Shown: positions 8,387 through 17,856, numbered from the stretch's first letter. The stretch is DNA of 64,000 nucleotides from Synoicihabitans lomoniglobus (GCF_029023725.1 NZ_CP119075.1:5513501-5577500); one strand, 5' to 3'. Numbers and translations: made by a program. Notes: generated by a model from the letters alone, not told the origin.

Positions 8387-10069
8387 ATGAGTGTTTTGAA
8401 ATTTTTTCCGCGGGTCGGCCAAATCGCATTTGCGGGATGGGTGGCCGTCATTGCGGGATTGGCAAGTGCGCAGGATTTAACTCTACAGGAACCGATGTGG
8501 ACCGATCCCGTGGACGCTCCCGATGTTTTGCCCGTGCAGGTGTCGGTCGGAAAATCGATGCGGGTGCGCGATAATCTGGGTGAGATCGGTCGGCCCTTTT
8601 ACCGCGACACGCTTTATTTCGTGACGAACGACAAGAAGCGGCCGAAGGCGATGATCGCGCGGCGGGTGACAGGTTCGGCGATGCCGGTCGAAGACTTGCC
8701 CGAATCGTTGCAGGGAGTTTTTCGGTCACCCGCGATGCGGGACGGGCGGAGGGTTCCCAGTGAGGTGCGCTCGATCTTGATCTACAATCCGGAGTCCGCC
8801 GCGCGGAAGGGAAACTCGGCGACGCCGCGGTTGCTACGGGTGGTGCCGCCACGTTTTCCGGCTGAACGGGATGCGGGGGGGCGTGATAAACTCGTGGTGG
8901 AGGCGCAGTTGGAAATTGGGGCCGATGGCGCTGTGACGAATGTCGTTTGGCCCGAAAGCCTGGGGGCGGCTTTTGTTCGGCTGGGTCTTCGGGCGGTGTC
9001 ACAATGGGAATTTGCCCCGGCGCGGTCGGGTGGTCAGCCCGTGGCTGGAGCCGTAACCGTCCCGGTGATTTTTCAACGCACCTTTGGGACGGAAGGGGAA
9101 GGCAAATACATCCCGCCTAAATTGGCGAAAAGTGCCCGACCGGTTTATCCGACGTTCATGCGCCGAGCCGGGGTGGAGGGTCGGGTGAAGGTTGCCTTCG
9201 AAGTGACGGTCGAAGGCCGCACGGCGAACGTATATCCGGTTGAGTCGAACAACCCAAATTTCGAAGATGCGGCGGTCGACGCGGTCTCGAAGTGGACGTT
9301 CGAACCGGCACAGGTTGATGGACGGCCGGTGCGGGTGAGGATGGGCGTGCCCGTGATATTTAACATCCAAGGTGGCGGCTCGAGCATGTATCGAGTCAAA
9401 CGTCCCAAATCATTTCCCGACACGCTGCCCGAGGTATTCCACTTCGACGAACCGCCGGAGGTGCTCAATGTCGCGAGTCCGGTGTATCCGCTGTCGGCGT
9501 TGCGGGAAGATCGCGAAGGTAAGGTCAAAGTAGGATTCTACATCGGACCCGACGGTTACGTGGAGAAATCCGCGATCGCGACCAGTGGTGGGGCGGATCT
9601 GGATGGCGCGACGATCGCGGCGGTGGAGAAATTGCGATTCAAGCCGGCGATCAAGGACGGTAAACCATCCTATGCGGCATTGAGAATGGAGTTTGAGTTC
9701 AAGGCCAGCGGCCACGGTGACGTGCAGGTCGATCACCAGACCAAGCGGTTGCTGCGGCTGCTCGAAACGGACCGTGAGCAACTGCTATCGCTGGCGGAGC
9801 TCGATGAGGTGCCGGAGCCGGTTTCACGTCAGCCGCCGGTCTATCCGCGGAGTTTGGGTGCAGCGCAGGCGAACGGGACCGCGCTGATCGAGTTTGTGAT
9901 CGATCGGCGGGGGTTTGCGCGTCTGCCCCGCGTGGTCTCGGCGTCGGATCCAGCTTTTGGATACGCGGCGGTGCAGGCGGTGGCGAGCTGGCGATTCCAG
10001 GCCCCCCGTCGCGACGGTAAATTGGTGGACGCGATCGCCCGCATCCCGGTGGAGTTTAAGCGAGAGTAG
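8387..10069 (+). CDS. Secreted protein with four tandem TonB C-terminal domains
   Basis: The 560-residue protein starts with a signal peptide (about residues 1-29, ending FAGWVAVIAGLASAQ) and then an unassigned region to about 144. Four TonB_C-type repeats follow at roughly 145-230, 249-330, 362-440 and 481-560. Each shows the family pattern: (P/V)xYP near the start, G-x-(V/A)-x-(V/I) strands, an alanine-rich helix and W/LxFxPA(x)xDGxP. Classical TonB has one such domain, an uncleaved N-terminal anchor and a Pro-rich spacer; those last two are absent here. It could bind TonB boxes in the periplasm or be a non-energising adaptor. It faces a convergent adenylate kinase gene and lies upstream of a TonB-dependent receptor. 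Confidence 0.88.
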   Translation: MSVLKFFPRVGQIAFAGWVAVIAGLASAQDLTLQEPMWTDPVDAPDVLPVQVSVGKSMRVRDNLGEIGRPFYRDTLYFVTNDKKRPKAMIARRVTGSAMPVEDLPESLQGVFRSPAMRDGRRVPSEVRSILIYNPESAARKGNSATPRLLRVVPPRFPAERDAGGRDKLVVEAQLEIGADGAVTNVVWPESLGAAFVRLGLRAVSQWEFAPARSGGQPVAGAVTVPVIFQRTFGTEGEGKYIPPKLAKSARPVYPTFMRRAGVEGRVKVAFEVTVEGRTANVYPVESNNPNFEDAAVDAVSKWTFEPAQVDGRPVRVRMGVPVIFNIQGGGSSMYRVKRPKSFPDTLPEVFHFDEPPEVLNVASPVYPLSALREDREGKVKVGFYIGPDGYVEKSAIATSGGADLDGATIAAVEKLRFKPAIKDGKPSYAALRMEFEFKASGHGDVQVDHQTKRLLRLLETDREQLLSLAELDEVPEPVSRQPPVYPRSLGAAQANGTALIEFVIDRRGFARLPRVVSASDPAFGYAAVQAVASWRFQAPRRDGKLVDAIARIPVEFKRE

Positions 10070-10091
10070 GCGATAGCCTGGCGCGGCGGTG

Positions 10092-11261
10092 TTATCGCAT
10101 GCCTTTGAAGCCGTCTTCGATGACGGTGGCGATGCGGGCGAAGACTTCGTCAAAGGTGCCTTGGCCGTCGATTTTGCTCACGCCGTGGAGCTGATTGTAT
10201 TTTTTGATCACCGGCATGGTCTTCGTTTCGTGCTCCTGCAGGCGTTTCACGATCTTGGCGGTGCTGCTGTCGTAAGGCATGCAACCGGGAGTTTTGCTGC
10301 GTTCGTCGAGTCGACGGATCAGTTCGAGCGTCGGGACTTCGATGTCGATGATTTGGGCAATGGTGGAACCGTGTTTTTGCAGCAGGCCGTCGAGGATGTA
10401 GGATTGCACGAGGGTGCGGGGGAATCCCTTGAAGATGAACCCCTTCACGCCGCGGGACTCGGACAGACGTTTTTCGATCAGTTGCACCACGATCTCGTCG
10501 GGCACCAGCTGGCCGTTTTCGTAGAGGGCTGTGATCTGTTTCCCGATGGCACTGCCGACCTTGATTTCGTGGTCCAGCATCGGGCCGGTGGCGACGTATT
10601 CGAGGCCGAAGTGCTTTGCCAGGGCCTTGCCCTGAGAGCCGCGACCGGAGCCGGGATAGCCGAATACCACCACGTTGAAGAGGCGTTTGCTGAGTTCATT
10701 CCGGATGATGGTGGTGATCCGTTCGTGCACCTGATCGATGTCCGCCGTGCCGTCGATTTCGACATAGTTGCCCTTGTCCTTGTAGAACTGCAGGACGGGC
10801 AGGGTTTTCTGGTGGTATTCCTGCAGGCGGTTGCGAATCACGGCCTCATTGTCGTCGCTGCGACCGGAGGTGATGCCACGATTCAACAAGCGCCGGACGG
10901 ATTCCTCCTCGGGCACGGCGAGGCTGATGAGGCAGTTGAGCGACGTGTGCAGCTTGAGCATGAGGCCTTCGAGGATATAGGCCTGAATGTAGGTGCGCGG
11001 GAAACCGTCGAAGAGAAATCCGTTGCTGCTGGGATTATCGGTAATGGTTTTCTCGATGATCTGCACAATGATCTCATCCGAGACCAAACCGCCGGCGGCG
11101 ATGATGCTCTGGGCCTCGAGACCCAGCTTGGTCTTTCCGGCCATTTCCTTGCGCAGCAGGTCCCCGGTGGAGATGTAGAACAAGTTGTATTTCTTGATGA
11201 GAAACTCCGACTGAGTGCCTTTGCCCGCGCCGGGCGGACCAAAGAGAGCGATATTAAGCAT
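10092..11261 (-). CDS. Tandem adenylate kinase with a degenerate second domain
   Basis: The 389-residue protein holds two adenylate-kinase-like domains (about 1-188 and 193-389). Domain 1 is canonical: P-loop GPPGAGKGT (8-16), STGDLLR with the NMP-binding Arg37, DGFPRT (85-90), GRSDD lid (133-137) and RNRL (143-146). It should interconvert ATP, AMP and ADP. Domain 2 keeps the fold but lost key residues: GYPGSGRGS (201-209) has Arg in place of the P-loop Lys, the NMP arginine is replaced (TGPMLDHE), KGFPRT replaces DGFPRT (278-283), and the lid reads GCMPYD. It is probably a pseudoenzyme with a structural or regulatory role. Typical Adk is 180-220 residues, so this is a true fusion or duplication and not a misread stop. 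Confidence 0.9.
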   Translation of the reverse strand: MLNIALFGPPGAGKGTQSEFLIKKYNLFYISTGDLLRKEMAGKTKLGLEAQSIIAAGGLVSDEIIVQIIEKTITDNPSSNGFLFDGFPRTYIQAYILEGLMLKLHTSLNCLISLAVPEEESVRRLLNRGITSGRSDDNEAVIRNRLQEYHQKTLPVLQFYKDKGNYVEIDGTADIDQVHERITTIIRNELSKRLFNVVVFGYPGSGRGSQGKALAKHFGLEYVATGPMLDHEIKVGSAIGKQITALYENGQLVPDEIVVQLIEKRLSESRGVKGFIFKGFPRTLVQSYILDGLLQKHGSTIAQIIDIEVPTLELIRRLDERSKTPGCMPYDSSTAKIVKRLQEHETKTMPVIKKYNQLHGVSKIDGQGTFDEVFARIATVIEDGFKGMR

Positions 11262-11629
11262 CGGGATCGGGAGGGTTTAGGGGGGGAGGCGCTGCCGAGA
11301 CGGTAACCGGGACGTTTCCATCACACCGCTCGGATCTGGCGGGGATGGCCGGTGGCCCAGTTGAGACCATTTAAGTGCGCCGTCCATCCCTAAGGGGCGG
11401 ATTGAATAAGGCAAAACTTCGTGTCGGGTTTCTCTTGTTCTGGGGCGCTTGGAGAGCGCGAACCACCGCGGGCATTTCGATGCGACTCACGCCCAACCAC
11501 GTGGGTCTTCCAGGGGAAGCGGGGCCGGGGATTTCTCGGTCAAAGGGAGCATTCATCCGGATAATCCCTCATTTCGCCGCAAATGAGGTTAACGGCTCGG
11601 ATGAACTATTGAGCCCGGCGTTCAATTTT

Positions 11630-11705
11630 AGATTCAAATTTGCTAAAAATTAATAAGTTGTTAATAAACAGTATCTAAGGATTGATAAAAATTCGTTAAT
11701 CAACG
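11630..11705 (+). promoter_or_regulatory. AT-rich block, probable promoter of the TonB-dependent receptor
   Basis: This is the most AT-rich stretch in an otherwise GC-rich neighbourhood, with runs such as taaaaattaataagttg and ggattgataaaaattcg. It sits about 320-390 bases upstream of the receptor start codon. A housekeeping-type promoter here is likely, but I cannot assign exact -35 and -10 boxes. It implies a long transcribed leader. Confidence 0.35.
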
Positions 11706-11877
11706 ATCTGATGCAATTGTCTAGTGTTAGACTCAAAATGGGTGCGCAATTCACGGGTAGGTCTAAATCTTGATTTCACCCCGCTTCCCCCGTTTGCTCC
11801 GTCCGCCCCTCCCGTTTCCCCAACGATCCGAAAGCTTTGCGTTTCGTCATCTGCATCAACCCCCTTTTCCCCCTTTC

Positions 11878-11994
11878 CACAATTCATCGGCTTCGCGAGT
11901 TCGCTCGTGAGCTCAACGAATTGTGTGTGCGTGTGCTGACGGCGGCAACTGCCGCCTAAGCACGAGTTTCCCCAGCGATACGCCTCTCGGGCGT
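11878..11994 (+). promoter_or_regulatory. Structured 5' leader with three stem-loops
   Basis: Stem 1: cacaattc (11878-11885) pairs with gaattgtg (11918-11925). Stem 2: gtgct (11933-11937) with agcac (11959-11963) encloses ggcggca (11941-11947) with tgccgcc (11950-11956), separated by a 2x2 internal loop. Stem 3: acgcc (11980-11984) pairs with ggcgt (11990-11994). All precede the receptor ATG by 25-140 bases. The arrangement suggests post-transcriptional control of receptor synthesis, although no named RNA family is recognised. Confidence 0.4.
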
Positions 11995-12019
11995 GTCGTG
12001 TTAGTGACCAACCAATACC

Positions 12020-15000
12020 ATGCATACCATAAAGAAAAAAACCCTTCCCAGATATTCTCTGGCAGCGGTTGCGGCCTTTACACTGGCCGGTTCTTCGTGG
12101 GCCCAGACAACCACTGGGTCCTCTGAGATCGATGACGAAGATGTCATCGTTTTGTCTCCGTTTGAGGTAGCAGCTGAGGAGGAGCAAGGCTACACAGCCG
12201 CTACCACCCTCGCTGGCAATCGTCTCAATACTGAGCTCCGCGACATCGGTAACGCCGTTACCGTAATCACCAAACAATTCCTCGATGACATTGCGGCCAC
12301 GGACAATGAGTCCCTGCTGCAATACACCACCGGCACGGAAGTGGGTAACCTCGGCGGTAACTTCGCCGGCTTCGGCGATGGCGCCCGGCTGGACGAGTCC
12401 GCTCGATTCACCAACCCGAACCAGAACACTCGCGTTCGTGGTCTCGCCGCGGCTGACAACACCCGCGATTACTTCGCCACCAACATCCCTTGGGATGGCT
12501 ACTCGATCGACCGCGTCGATCTCCAGCGCGGCCCGAACTCCATTCTGTTCGGTCAAGGTTCCCCGGCTGGTATCATCAACTCCGGCACCAAGCAGGCTTC
12601 GTTCAAGAACTCGAACGAAGTTGCCTTCCGCGTCGGCAGCTACGGCTCCGCTCGCGCTTCGGTTGACTTCAACCGCGTGCTGCTTGAGGACCAACTCGCC
12701 GTGCGTGTGTCCGCCGTCAAGGACGACACCCGCTACCAACAGGATCCGGCCTTCCAGGATTCCGAGCGTATCTACGCCGCCGTGCGTTTTGAGCCGGAGT
12801 TCCTGAAGCGCGGTTCGGCTCGCACGATCATCAAGGCCAACTTCGAAGATGGTCAGATCAACTCGAACCGTCCCCGCACCCTGCCTCCCTTGGACTACAT
12901 CACGCCTTGGTTCTACACCGACGGCCTGAACAAGGAGACCTTCAATGCGTTCCAGTTGCAGGACGACAACACCGGTCGCCCGAACCACGGTCAGCAGCGT
13001 CCGGCTTACAACGGCGGCCCGAATGCGGGTTCCCCGAATCCGGCGTTTGAGCCTTGGATCGGTGGTTTCGCCGGTGCGTTTGACAGCCCCTTCTTCTACT
13101 TCGATGGCAACGGCAGCGTGAGCCCATCCCTCGCCCAACAGTCCGAAATTCGTGACGGTTCCGGTGAAGGTGGCCGCAACACCGATGGCACCCGTGATGA
13201 CGACATCTCCCTCGGCTTCCACCGGATGGGTGGCGTCAATCAATACTCCGACTACGCCGTTAAGGAAGGTCTTCCTTACGCTCAGTTCGGTGTCTACAAG
13301 GACCGCAGCCTCAGCGATCCCACGGTTTATGACTTCTACAACAACCTGATCGATGGTCCGAACAAGAAGGAATGGCAGAACTTTGATGCGTTTAACATCT
13401 CGCTCGCCCAAACCTTCATGAACGACAAGTTCGGTTTCGAGTTGGTGTTCAACCAGGAGAGCTACGACAACGGTCGTCTTTCGCTCCTCAGTGGCGCCAA
13501 CCAAGGTCTCTACATTGACTTCATGGCCGTCTATTCCGATGGCACACCCGCCGGTATCGCCGGTGCTGGTGCTGATGGAGGCAACGAGCCGTTCGCCGAC
13601 GGCACGCCCAACCCGAATGTGGGTCGCGCGTTTGTGGGTGGCACCGGCGGTGGCGGCAACAGCTCGACCGCTACGGAGCGTGACGGTTTCCGCGCCACGG
13701 CGTTCTTCACCCACGACTTCGCTCGTTCCGACAGTCCGTCGACCTTCAAGCGCCTGCTCGGTAAGCACACCTTCACCGGATTGGTCGCCAATGAAACGGC
13801 CGACAGCGACAACCGCAGCTGGATCCGCTACAACATCAACAGCGAATACAAGGACTTCCTGTCCAACCGCCTCGATGACCTGGGTCAGCAGAAGTTCAAT
13901 TCGAACTTCCTGCAGCCGCACTCGATCATCTACCTCGGTGATTCGCTGTCCAACGCCTCGTCCGCCGCGGGCGCGAACATCCCTCGCGTGACCACGCAGT
14001 TCGACATGCCGAAAGACTACGCCATCCGCGTATTCGACACGACCTGGAACAATCCCAACGTCGGCTACGACGACTACTGGTTCAACCCGTATTACCCGGT
14101 CGGTTCCGAGGATGGCGACGACACGCAGTCGAACAACCTCTCCAACTATGTGGGCTGGCGCTACGAGCCGGTGACCATCACCGACTCCGAGGACAACAAC
14201 GGTGCCAACCGTGATGCTCACACCACGTTTGCCCGTCTCACCTCCAGCGAGGTTGAGTCGCAAGCCTTCGTCTGGCAGGCCCACTTCTGGGACAACGCCA
14301 TCGTCGGCACCTGGGGCTGGCGTGAAGACACCGCCAAATCCTGGGCGGTCTCGGCTGACATGAACAATCAGGCGGACGGCTCCCAATTGGCCCCGACTGA
14401 TCGTATCAACCTCAGCCCGAGCGTCTACAAGATCGACAAGGATGACTTCAACGAGTTGATCGTCGAATCCACCAGCTACTCCGTGGTGGCTCACTTGGAC
14501 CAACTCCCCGGTATCAAGAACCTCACCGAGCGCCTGCCGTTCCTCACGACCGTTTTCTACAATGAGTCTGAGAACTTCCAGCCCGCCGCCGAGCGTGTTG
14601 ACGCCTATGGCGAGCCGATCGCGGCTCCTGCCGGCACGACCACCGATGTCGGTGTCCTGCTCGAGTCCAAGGACGGCCGTTTCTCCCTCAAGGTGAACAA
14701 GTATGAGACCGAAGTGCTCCGTAACTCCAGCTCCGGCCTGAACGGTGCCTGGTTCGTGGGTGCTTCCCAAGCTTGGTCCGGCAACTGGGTCAACCGTTAC
14801 GAGTTCAACCTCGCCGGTGACACCATCAACACCCAAGGCCCGGATGACGCTGACGACAACGGTCGTTACAACTACGGTGCTGGTCAAAACGGTGAAGACG
14901 AAGCTGCCGCCCGCGTGCGTGAGCAAAACGTTATCGCCGCCTGGCGTGCCTACCAAGCCACGGTTGATCCTCGCTTCTACGAAGCCTGGGGCATCGACCT

Positions 15001-15742
15001 CGTGGACTGGCAGAACGACGGTATCAGCTCCTCCACCCCGGCCGGATTCACCGTCCCCGAGGACGCCATCTCCAAGGGTTATGAAATCGAGTTCAATGCT
15101 CAACCGACCCGCAACTGGCGTCTGACGTTCAACGCGTCCAAGACGACCGCTTCCCGCAACAACATCGGTGGTGAGAACCTCTCCGAGTTCATCGAGAACT
15201 ACGAGACGGCCCTCAACACGGGTGCTGACGGCGGCGTGGGTGACCTCCGCATCTGGTGGGGCGGCGCCGGCAACGAGCGCTCCCTGTTCCAATGGAACAC
15301 CAACATCGGTGCCGAATGGGCCGCTCGTAAGCTGCAAGAAGGCACGCAAGTTCCTGAGCTTCGCGAATGGCGCTTCAACGCCATCTCCAACTACGACTTC
15401 GACGAAGGCATGCTCAAGGGCGTCAACGTCGGCATGGCGCTGCGTTGGCAGGATGACGTGATCATCGGCTACCCGCCGATCCCCAACCCGGACATCCCCA
15501 CCAAGGCCAACTTCGACCTCGCCAACCCGTATCGTGGTCCGGCGGAGACGAACATCGACTTGTGGGTCGGTTACAGCCGCCGCCTCAGCGAGAAGATCGA
15601 CTGGCGCGTGCAGCTCAACGTCCGCAATGTGGGTGAAGGCAACAACCTGATCCCGGTCACGGTGCAGCCTGACGGCACGCCGGCGACTTATCGCATCGGT
15701 CCGCACCAGAGCTGGACGCTCACCAACACGTTCAAGTTCTAA
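12020..15742 (+). CDS. TonB-dependent outer-membrane receptor, large type
   Basis: This 1240-residue receptor should import a scarce substrate (siderophore, glycan or similar) using TonB energy. It has a signal peptide (about 1-29, ending AGSSWAQ). A TonB-box-like DVIVLSPFEV follows (41-50). The plug domain has LRDIGNAVTVITKQFLDDI (residues about 75-95), an RVRGL segment and the signature IDRVDLQRGPNSILFGQGSP (about 165-184). The long beta-barrel ends in an aromatic residue (SWTLTNTFKF), as needed for outer-membrane insertion. It is much longer than FhuA or BtuB (600-750), mostly in extracellular loops rich in Asp, Asn and Gly. The substrate is not evident. It has its own leader and terminator, so it is monocistronic. 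Confidence 0.93.
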   Translation: MHTIKKKTLPRYSLAAVAAFTLAGSSWAQTTTGSSEIDDEDVIVLSPFEVAAEEEQGYTAATTLAGNRLNTELRDIGNAVTVITKQFLDDIAATDNESLLQYTTGTEVGNLGGNFAGFGDGARLDESARFTNPNQNTRVRGLAAADNTRDYFATNIPWDGYSIDRVDLQRGPNSILFGQGSPAGIINSGTKQASFKNSNEVAFRVGSYGSARASVDFNRVLLEDQLAVRVSAVKDDTRYQQDPAFQDSERIYAAVRFEPEFLKRGSARTIIKANFEDGQINSNRPRTLPPLDYITPWFYTDGLNKETFNAFQLQDDNTGRPNHGQQRPAYNGGPNAGSPNPAFEPWIGGFAGAFDSPFFYFDGNGSVSPSLAQQSEIRDGSGEGGRNTDGTRDDDISLGFHRMGGVNQYSDYAVKEGLPYAQFGVYKDRSLSDPTVYDFYNNLIDGPNKKEWQNFDAFNISLAQTFMNDKFGFELVFNQESYDNGRLSLLSGANQGLYIDFMAVYSDGTPAGIAGAGADGGNEPFADGTPNPNVGRAFVGGTGGGGNSSTATERDGFRATAFFTHDFARSDSPSTFKRLLGKHTFTGLVANETADSDNRSWIRYNINSEYKDFLSNRLDDLGQQKFNSNFLQPHSIIYLGDSLSNASSAAGANIPRVTTQFDMPKDYAIRVFDTTWNNPNVGYDDYWFNPYYPVGSEDGDDTQSNNLSNYVGWRYEPVTITDSEDNNGANRDAHTTFARLTSSEVESQAFVWQAHFWDNAIVGTWGWREDTAKSWAVSADMNNQADGSQLAPTDRINLSPSVYKIDKDDFNELIVESTSYSVVAHLDQLPGIKNLTERLPFLTTVFYNESENFQPAAERVDAYGEPIAAPAGTTTDVGVLLESKDGRFSLKVNKYETEVLRNSSSGLNGAWFVGASQAWSGNWVNRYEFNLAGDTINTQGPDDADDNGRYNYGAGQNGEDEAAARVREQNVIAAWRAYQATVDPRFYEAWGIDLVDWQNDGISSSTPAGFTVPEDAISKGYEIEFNAQPTRNWRLTFNASKTTASRNNIGGENLSEFIENYETALNTGADGGVGDLRIWWGGAGNERSLFQWNTNIGAEWAARKLQEGTQVPELREWRFNAISNYDFDEGMLKGVNVGMALRWQDDVIIGYPPIPNPDIPTKANFDLANPYRGPAETNIDLWVGYSRRLSEKIDWRVQLNVRNVGEGNNLIPVTVQPDGTPATYRIGPHQSWTLTNTFKF

Positions 15743-15767
15743 TCGAACTTCCAACGTAAGAATTCAA

Positions 15768-15797
15768 ACGCCTCCCTCCGGGGAGGCGTTTTTTTTA
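15768..15797 (+). terminator. Rho-independent terminator of the TonB-dependent receptor gene
   Basis: A perfect 9-bp stem, acgcctccc (15768-15776) with gggaggcgt (15781-15789), encloses the loop tccg. It is followed at once by a run of T. It lies 26 bases after the receptor stop codon. Confidence 0.92.
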
Positions 15798-15863
15798 TGC
15801 CCGCGATACGCCCGCGGACGAGCACGCGATGACTGTGAATGAACCGAGATTTCGCAGTTGGAT

Positions 15864-16010
15864 TTTACAGAAGGCAACGAAGAGCACGAAGCTGGAACGA
15901 GTTGCAGGCGATCATGGGCATCAATTTCTTCATCCGTAAGGTGAGTTGGATGCCATGCAGTTTACTCGATTTAACTCACGTCATTACAACGCTTTGTTAA
16001 CTTCTGTGAA
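15864..16010. repeat. Degenerate inverted-repeat element in the receptor/TPR gene spacer
   Basis: The left end tttacagaaggcaacgaag (15864-15882) matches the inverse of ctttgttaacttctgtgaa (15992-16010) at 15 of 19 positions, with about 110 bases between. The purine-rich cacgaa/cagaag style resembles the elements in the nuo region at 36961 and 38968. Otherwise I see no gene in the 270-base spacer. Confidence 0.35.
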
Positions 16011-16065
16011 CTGCGTTAATTAGGATGATAACGATGTGGACCCGATTGCCGATCCGGTGACGAGA

Positions 16066-17856
16066 TCAGCGCTGAGTTTGCTGCAGCATGCTGCGGCAGA
16101 TCTGCGCCAGCCGACTGTTACCCTGGCTCTCTGCCAACTCCGCGCCCTGGGCGAGCAGGTTGCGGGCTTCGCGACGGCGCTGTTGCGTCAGGTAAGCCTG
16201 GGCGAGAAAGAAACACCCGGACGGATCTTCCGGCCGCATTTCCCGGTAGTTTTCCAGAGGCGAGACGGCCTCCGCGAAGCGAGAGGCACCGAGACGGCTC
16301 GAGCCCACGTTGAGGGCCAGGTCAGCAATGGTGGAGTCCAACTCGTATCCAGATTCAAAATACTCTGACGCTTCGCCGGCGCGCTCCGCACTCAATGCGG
16401 CCATGCCTGCGCGCAAATACCACATGGCGCCCGTGCGTTTGACTTCCGGCACGCCGTAGTGGGCTTCGAGGAGTCGCATGACCAACGGGCGGGCAATCTC
16501 CAGATCGCCGGTCGACAAGTGATACTGGGCCAGAAAGGTGAGGGCGGGGGCAAACGAGGGTTGCAGGATCAACGCACGGTCAAAATGAGACAGCGCCGCC
16601 ACCGTCTCCTCCTGATCGTAGCGCAACACCGCGAGGTTGAAGTTGGCTTCGGTGTGATTGGGGCTGAGTTCCAGTGCGCGACTGAATGCTTCGATCGCTG
16701 CCGGCGTGCGACCGCCGGCGCGGAGCGTGATGCCTTTCTCGACCCACAACTCAGGAGCCCGCGGATGAACGGTCAGACCTTCGTCGACGATGTTTGCGGC
16801 GGATTCGAGTTGTCCGGTTTGACGGAGAGCATTGGCCAGGCTGGCGAAGACGGAAAGCGCGGGCGCAGGTTGATCGAGTCGCCGGGCTTCCTGGAGCACG
16901 TCCACCGCCCGCTCGGGTTGGTTGAGCTTGAGATAGAGGTCACCAAGCAAGACGTGCGCGTTGGGATCGGTGGGGGCGTTCGCAATCGCCTTCTCGTAGA
17001 GAGAGACACCGCGATCTCCGACGTTGTTTTGAAACGCCTTCATGCCGAGAAACAGCAGCCGGTCGGGTCGGTAGCAAAACGCCTTCAACTCTTCGATCCA
17101 CGGATCATCCGCCTCGGCGAAGCGACCGGCCTGTTGTCCCGTCCAGCGGGCTTCACGGGCGCGTTTGCGCTCGCCGCGTTCGGTCCACAGTTGGGCCAAC
17201 AAATTGTGCGCCGTTGAAAATCCCGGATGGTCGTGGGTGAGCGCGAGCAGTGCTTCCGTGGCGTCTGCGCGGCGATCTTGGCGGAGTGCGATGCGAATCA
17301 ATCCCAGGCGGGCGTAGGGGTCGCCAGGGACCAACTCGAGGCGGCGCGTGTAGGCGGTTTCGGCCGCGACAGTTTGGCCGGATTTATACGCGAGATCGCC
17401 GAGTTGAAGCCAGGCGGGTGCATAACTCGGATTGCGGATGACCGTCTCTCGAAGTTGTGCCGCCACTTCACCGATATCTCCAGCGTCCCGGCGTAGGTGC
17501 GACAGATAATAGGGCCAGTGCCCGTCGTCTTCGTCCCATTGCAGCAGCAGGCGCCAGGAGATTTCGGCCTCCGCAGCAAAGTCGTTGGCGTGGAGGAGGC
17601 GGGCGTAGTCCGCGAGCGCGTCGACCGACAGGTCTTGTTGCACGGCCTGCCACGCTTGATCGAGCGCGGCTTGAAACTGGGGAGAAAGTGCCGTGGCGTC
17701 CGGTGGTGCCGGGAGCGCGGACTGCACCTGTTCGCTCGCAGGCGCGGGCAGGACGAAGTAGGCACCGATGCCTGCTGCGGTCGCCGCGCCGACGGCGGCA
17801 ACGATCGGTCCCGCCCAGCGACGACCCGATCGAGAATCGGTCAGTTCTTTCGCCAC
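16066..17856 (-). CDS. Membrane-anchored tetratricopeptide-repeat protein (paralogue A)
   Basis: The 596-residue protein has a short cytoplasmic N-terminus and one transmembrane or uncleaved signal segment (about 15-36), then a periplasmic TPR array. TPR-like helical pairs cover roughly residues 75-245 and 285-590, with phrases such as APAWLQLGDLAYKSGQ and HVLLGDLYLKLNQPERAVDVL. The two arrays are split by DPWIEELKAFCY (251-262). The same DPW-x-x-EL-x-A-x-CY motif occurs in the TPR protein at 30559, so the two are paralogues. Translation starts at GTG 17856, overlapping the FG-GAP gene upstream by 16 bases, which implies coupling. TPRs usually scaffold protein assemblies; the partner is presumably an FG-GAP protein of this locus (inference). 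Confidence 0.85.
   Translation of the reverse strand: MAKELTDSRSGRRWAGPIVAAVGAATAAGIGAYFVLPAPASEQVQSALPAPPDATALSPQFQAALDQAWQAVQQDLSVDALADYARLLHANDFAAEAEISWRLLLQWDEDDGHWPYYLSHLRRDAGDIGEVAAQLRETVIRNPSYAPAWLQLGDLAYKSGQTVAAETAYTRRLELVPGDPYARLGLIRIALRQDRRADATEALLALTHDHPGFSTAHNLLAQLWTERGERKRAREARWTGQQAGRFAEADDPWIEELKAFCYRPDRLLFLGMKAFQNNVGDRGVSLYEKAIANAPTDPNAHVLLGDLYLKLNQPERAVDVLQEARRLDQPAPALSVFASLANALRQTGQLESAANIVDEGLTVHPRAPELWVEKGITLRAGGRTPAAIEAFSRALELSPNHTEANFNLAVLRYDQEETVAALSHFDRALILQPSFAPALTFLAQYHLSTGDLEIARPLVMRLLEAHYGVPEVKRTGAMWYLRAGMAALSAERAGEASEYFESGYELDSTIADLALNVGSSRLGASRFAEAVSPLENYREMRPEDPSGCFFLAQAYLTQQRRREARNLLAQGAELAESQGNSRLAQICRSMLQQTQR

Larger units (their letters stand above)
11262..12019. 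other. Long non-coding leader region upstream of the TonB-dependent receptor
   Basis: About 760 bases without a supportable gene. It contains an AT-rich block at about 11630-11705, a pyrimidine-rich stretch at 11770-11880 and at least three stem-loops between 11878 and 11994. The minus-strand promoter of the adenylate kinase gene must also lie at its left end. No cobalamin riboswitch core was found. Confidence 0.5.

Noticed and set aside
11262..12019. Cobalamin-type riboswitch upstream of the TonB receptor
   Set aside because: Hairpins are present, but the conserved core sequences of that riboswitch are not seen.
11696..15754. A 1352-codon open frame on the minus strand, antisense to the TonB-dependent receptor
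   Set aside because: The receptor on the plus strand has a signal peptide, plug motifs, C-terminal aromatic and terminator. The antisense product is Val/Gly/Arg-rich with no recognisable domain, an expected by-product of strong GC-rich codon bias.
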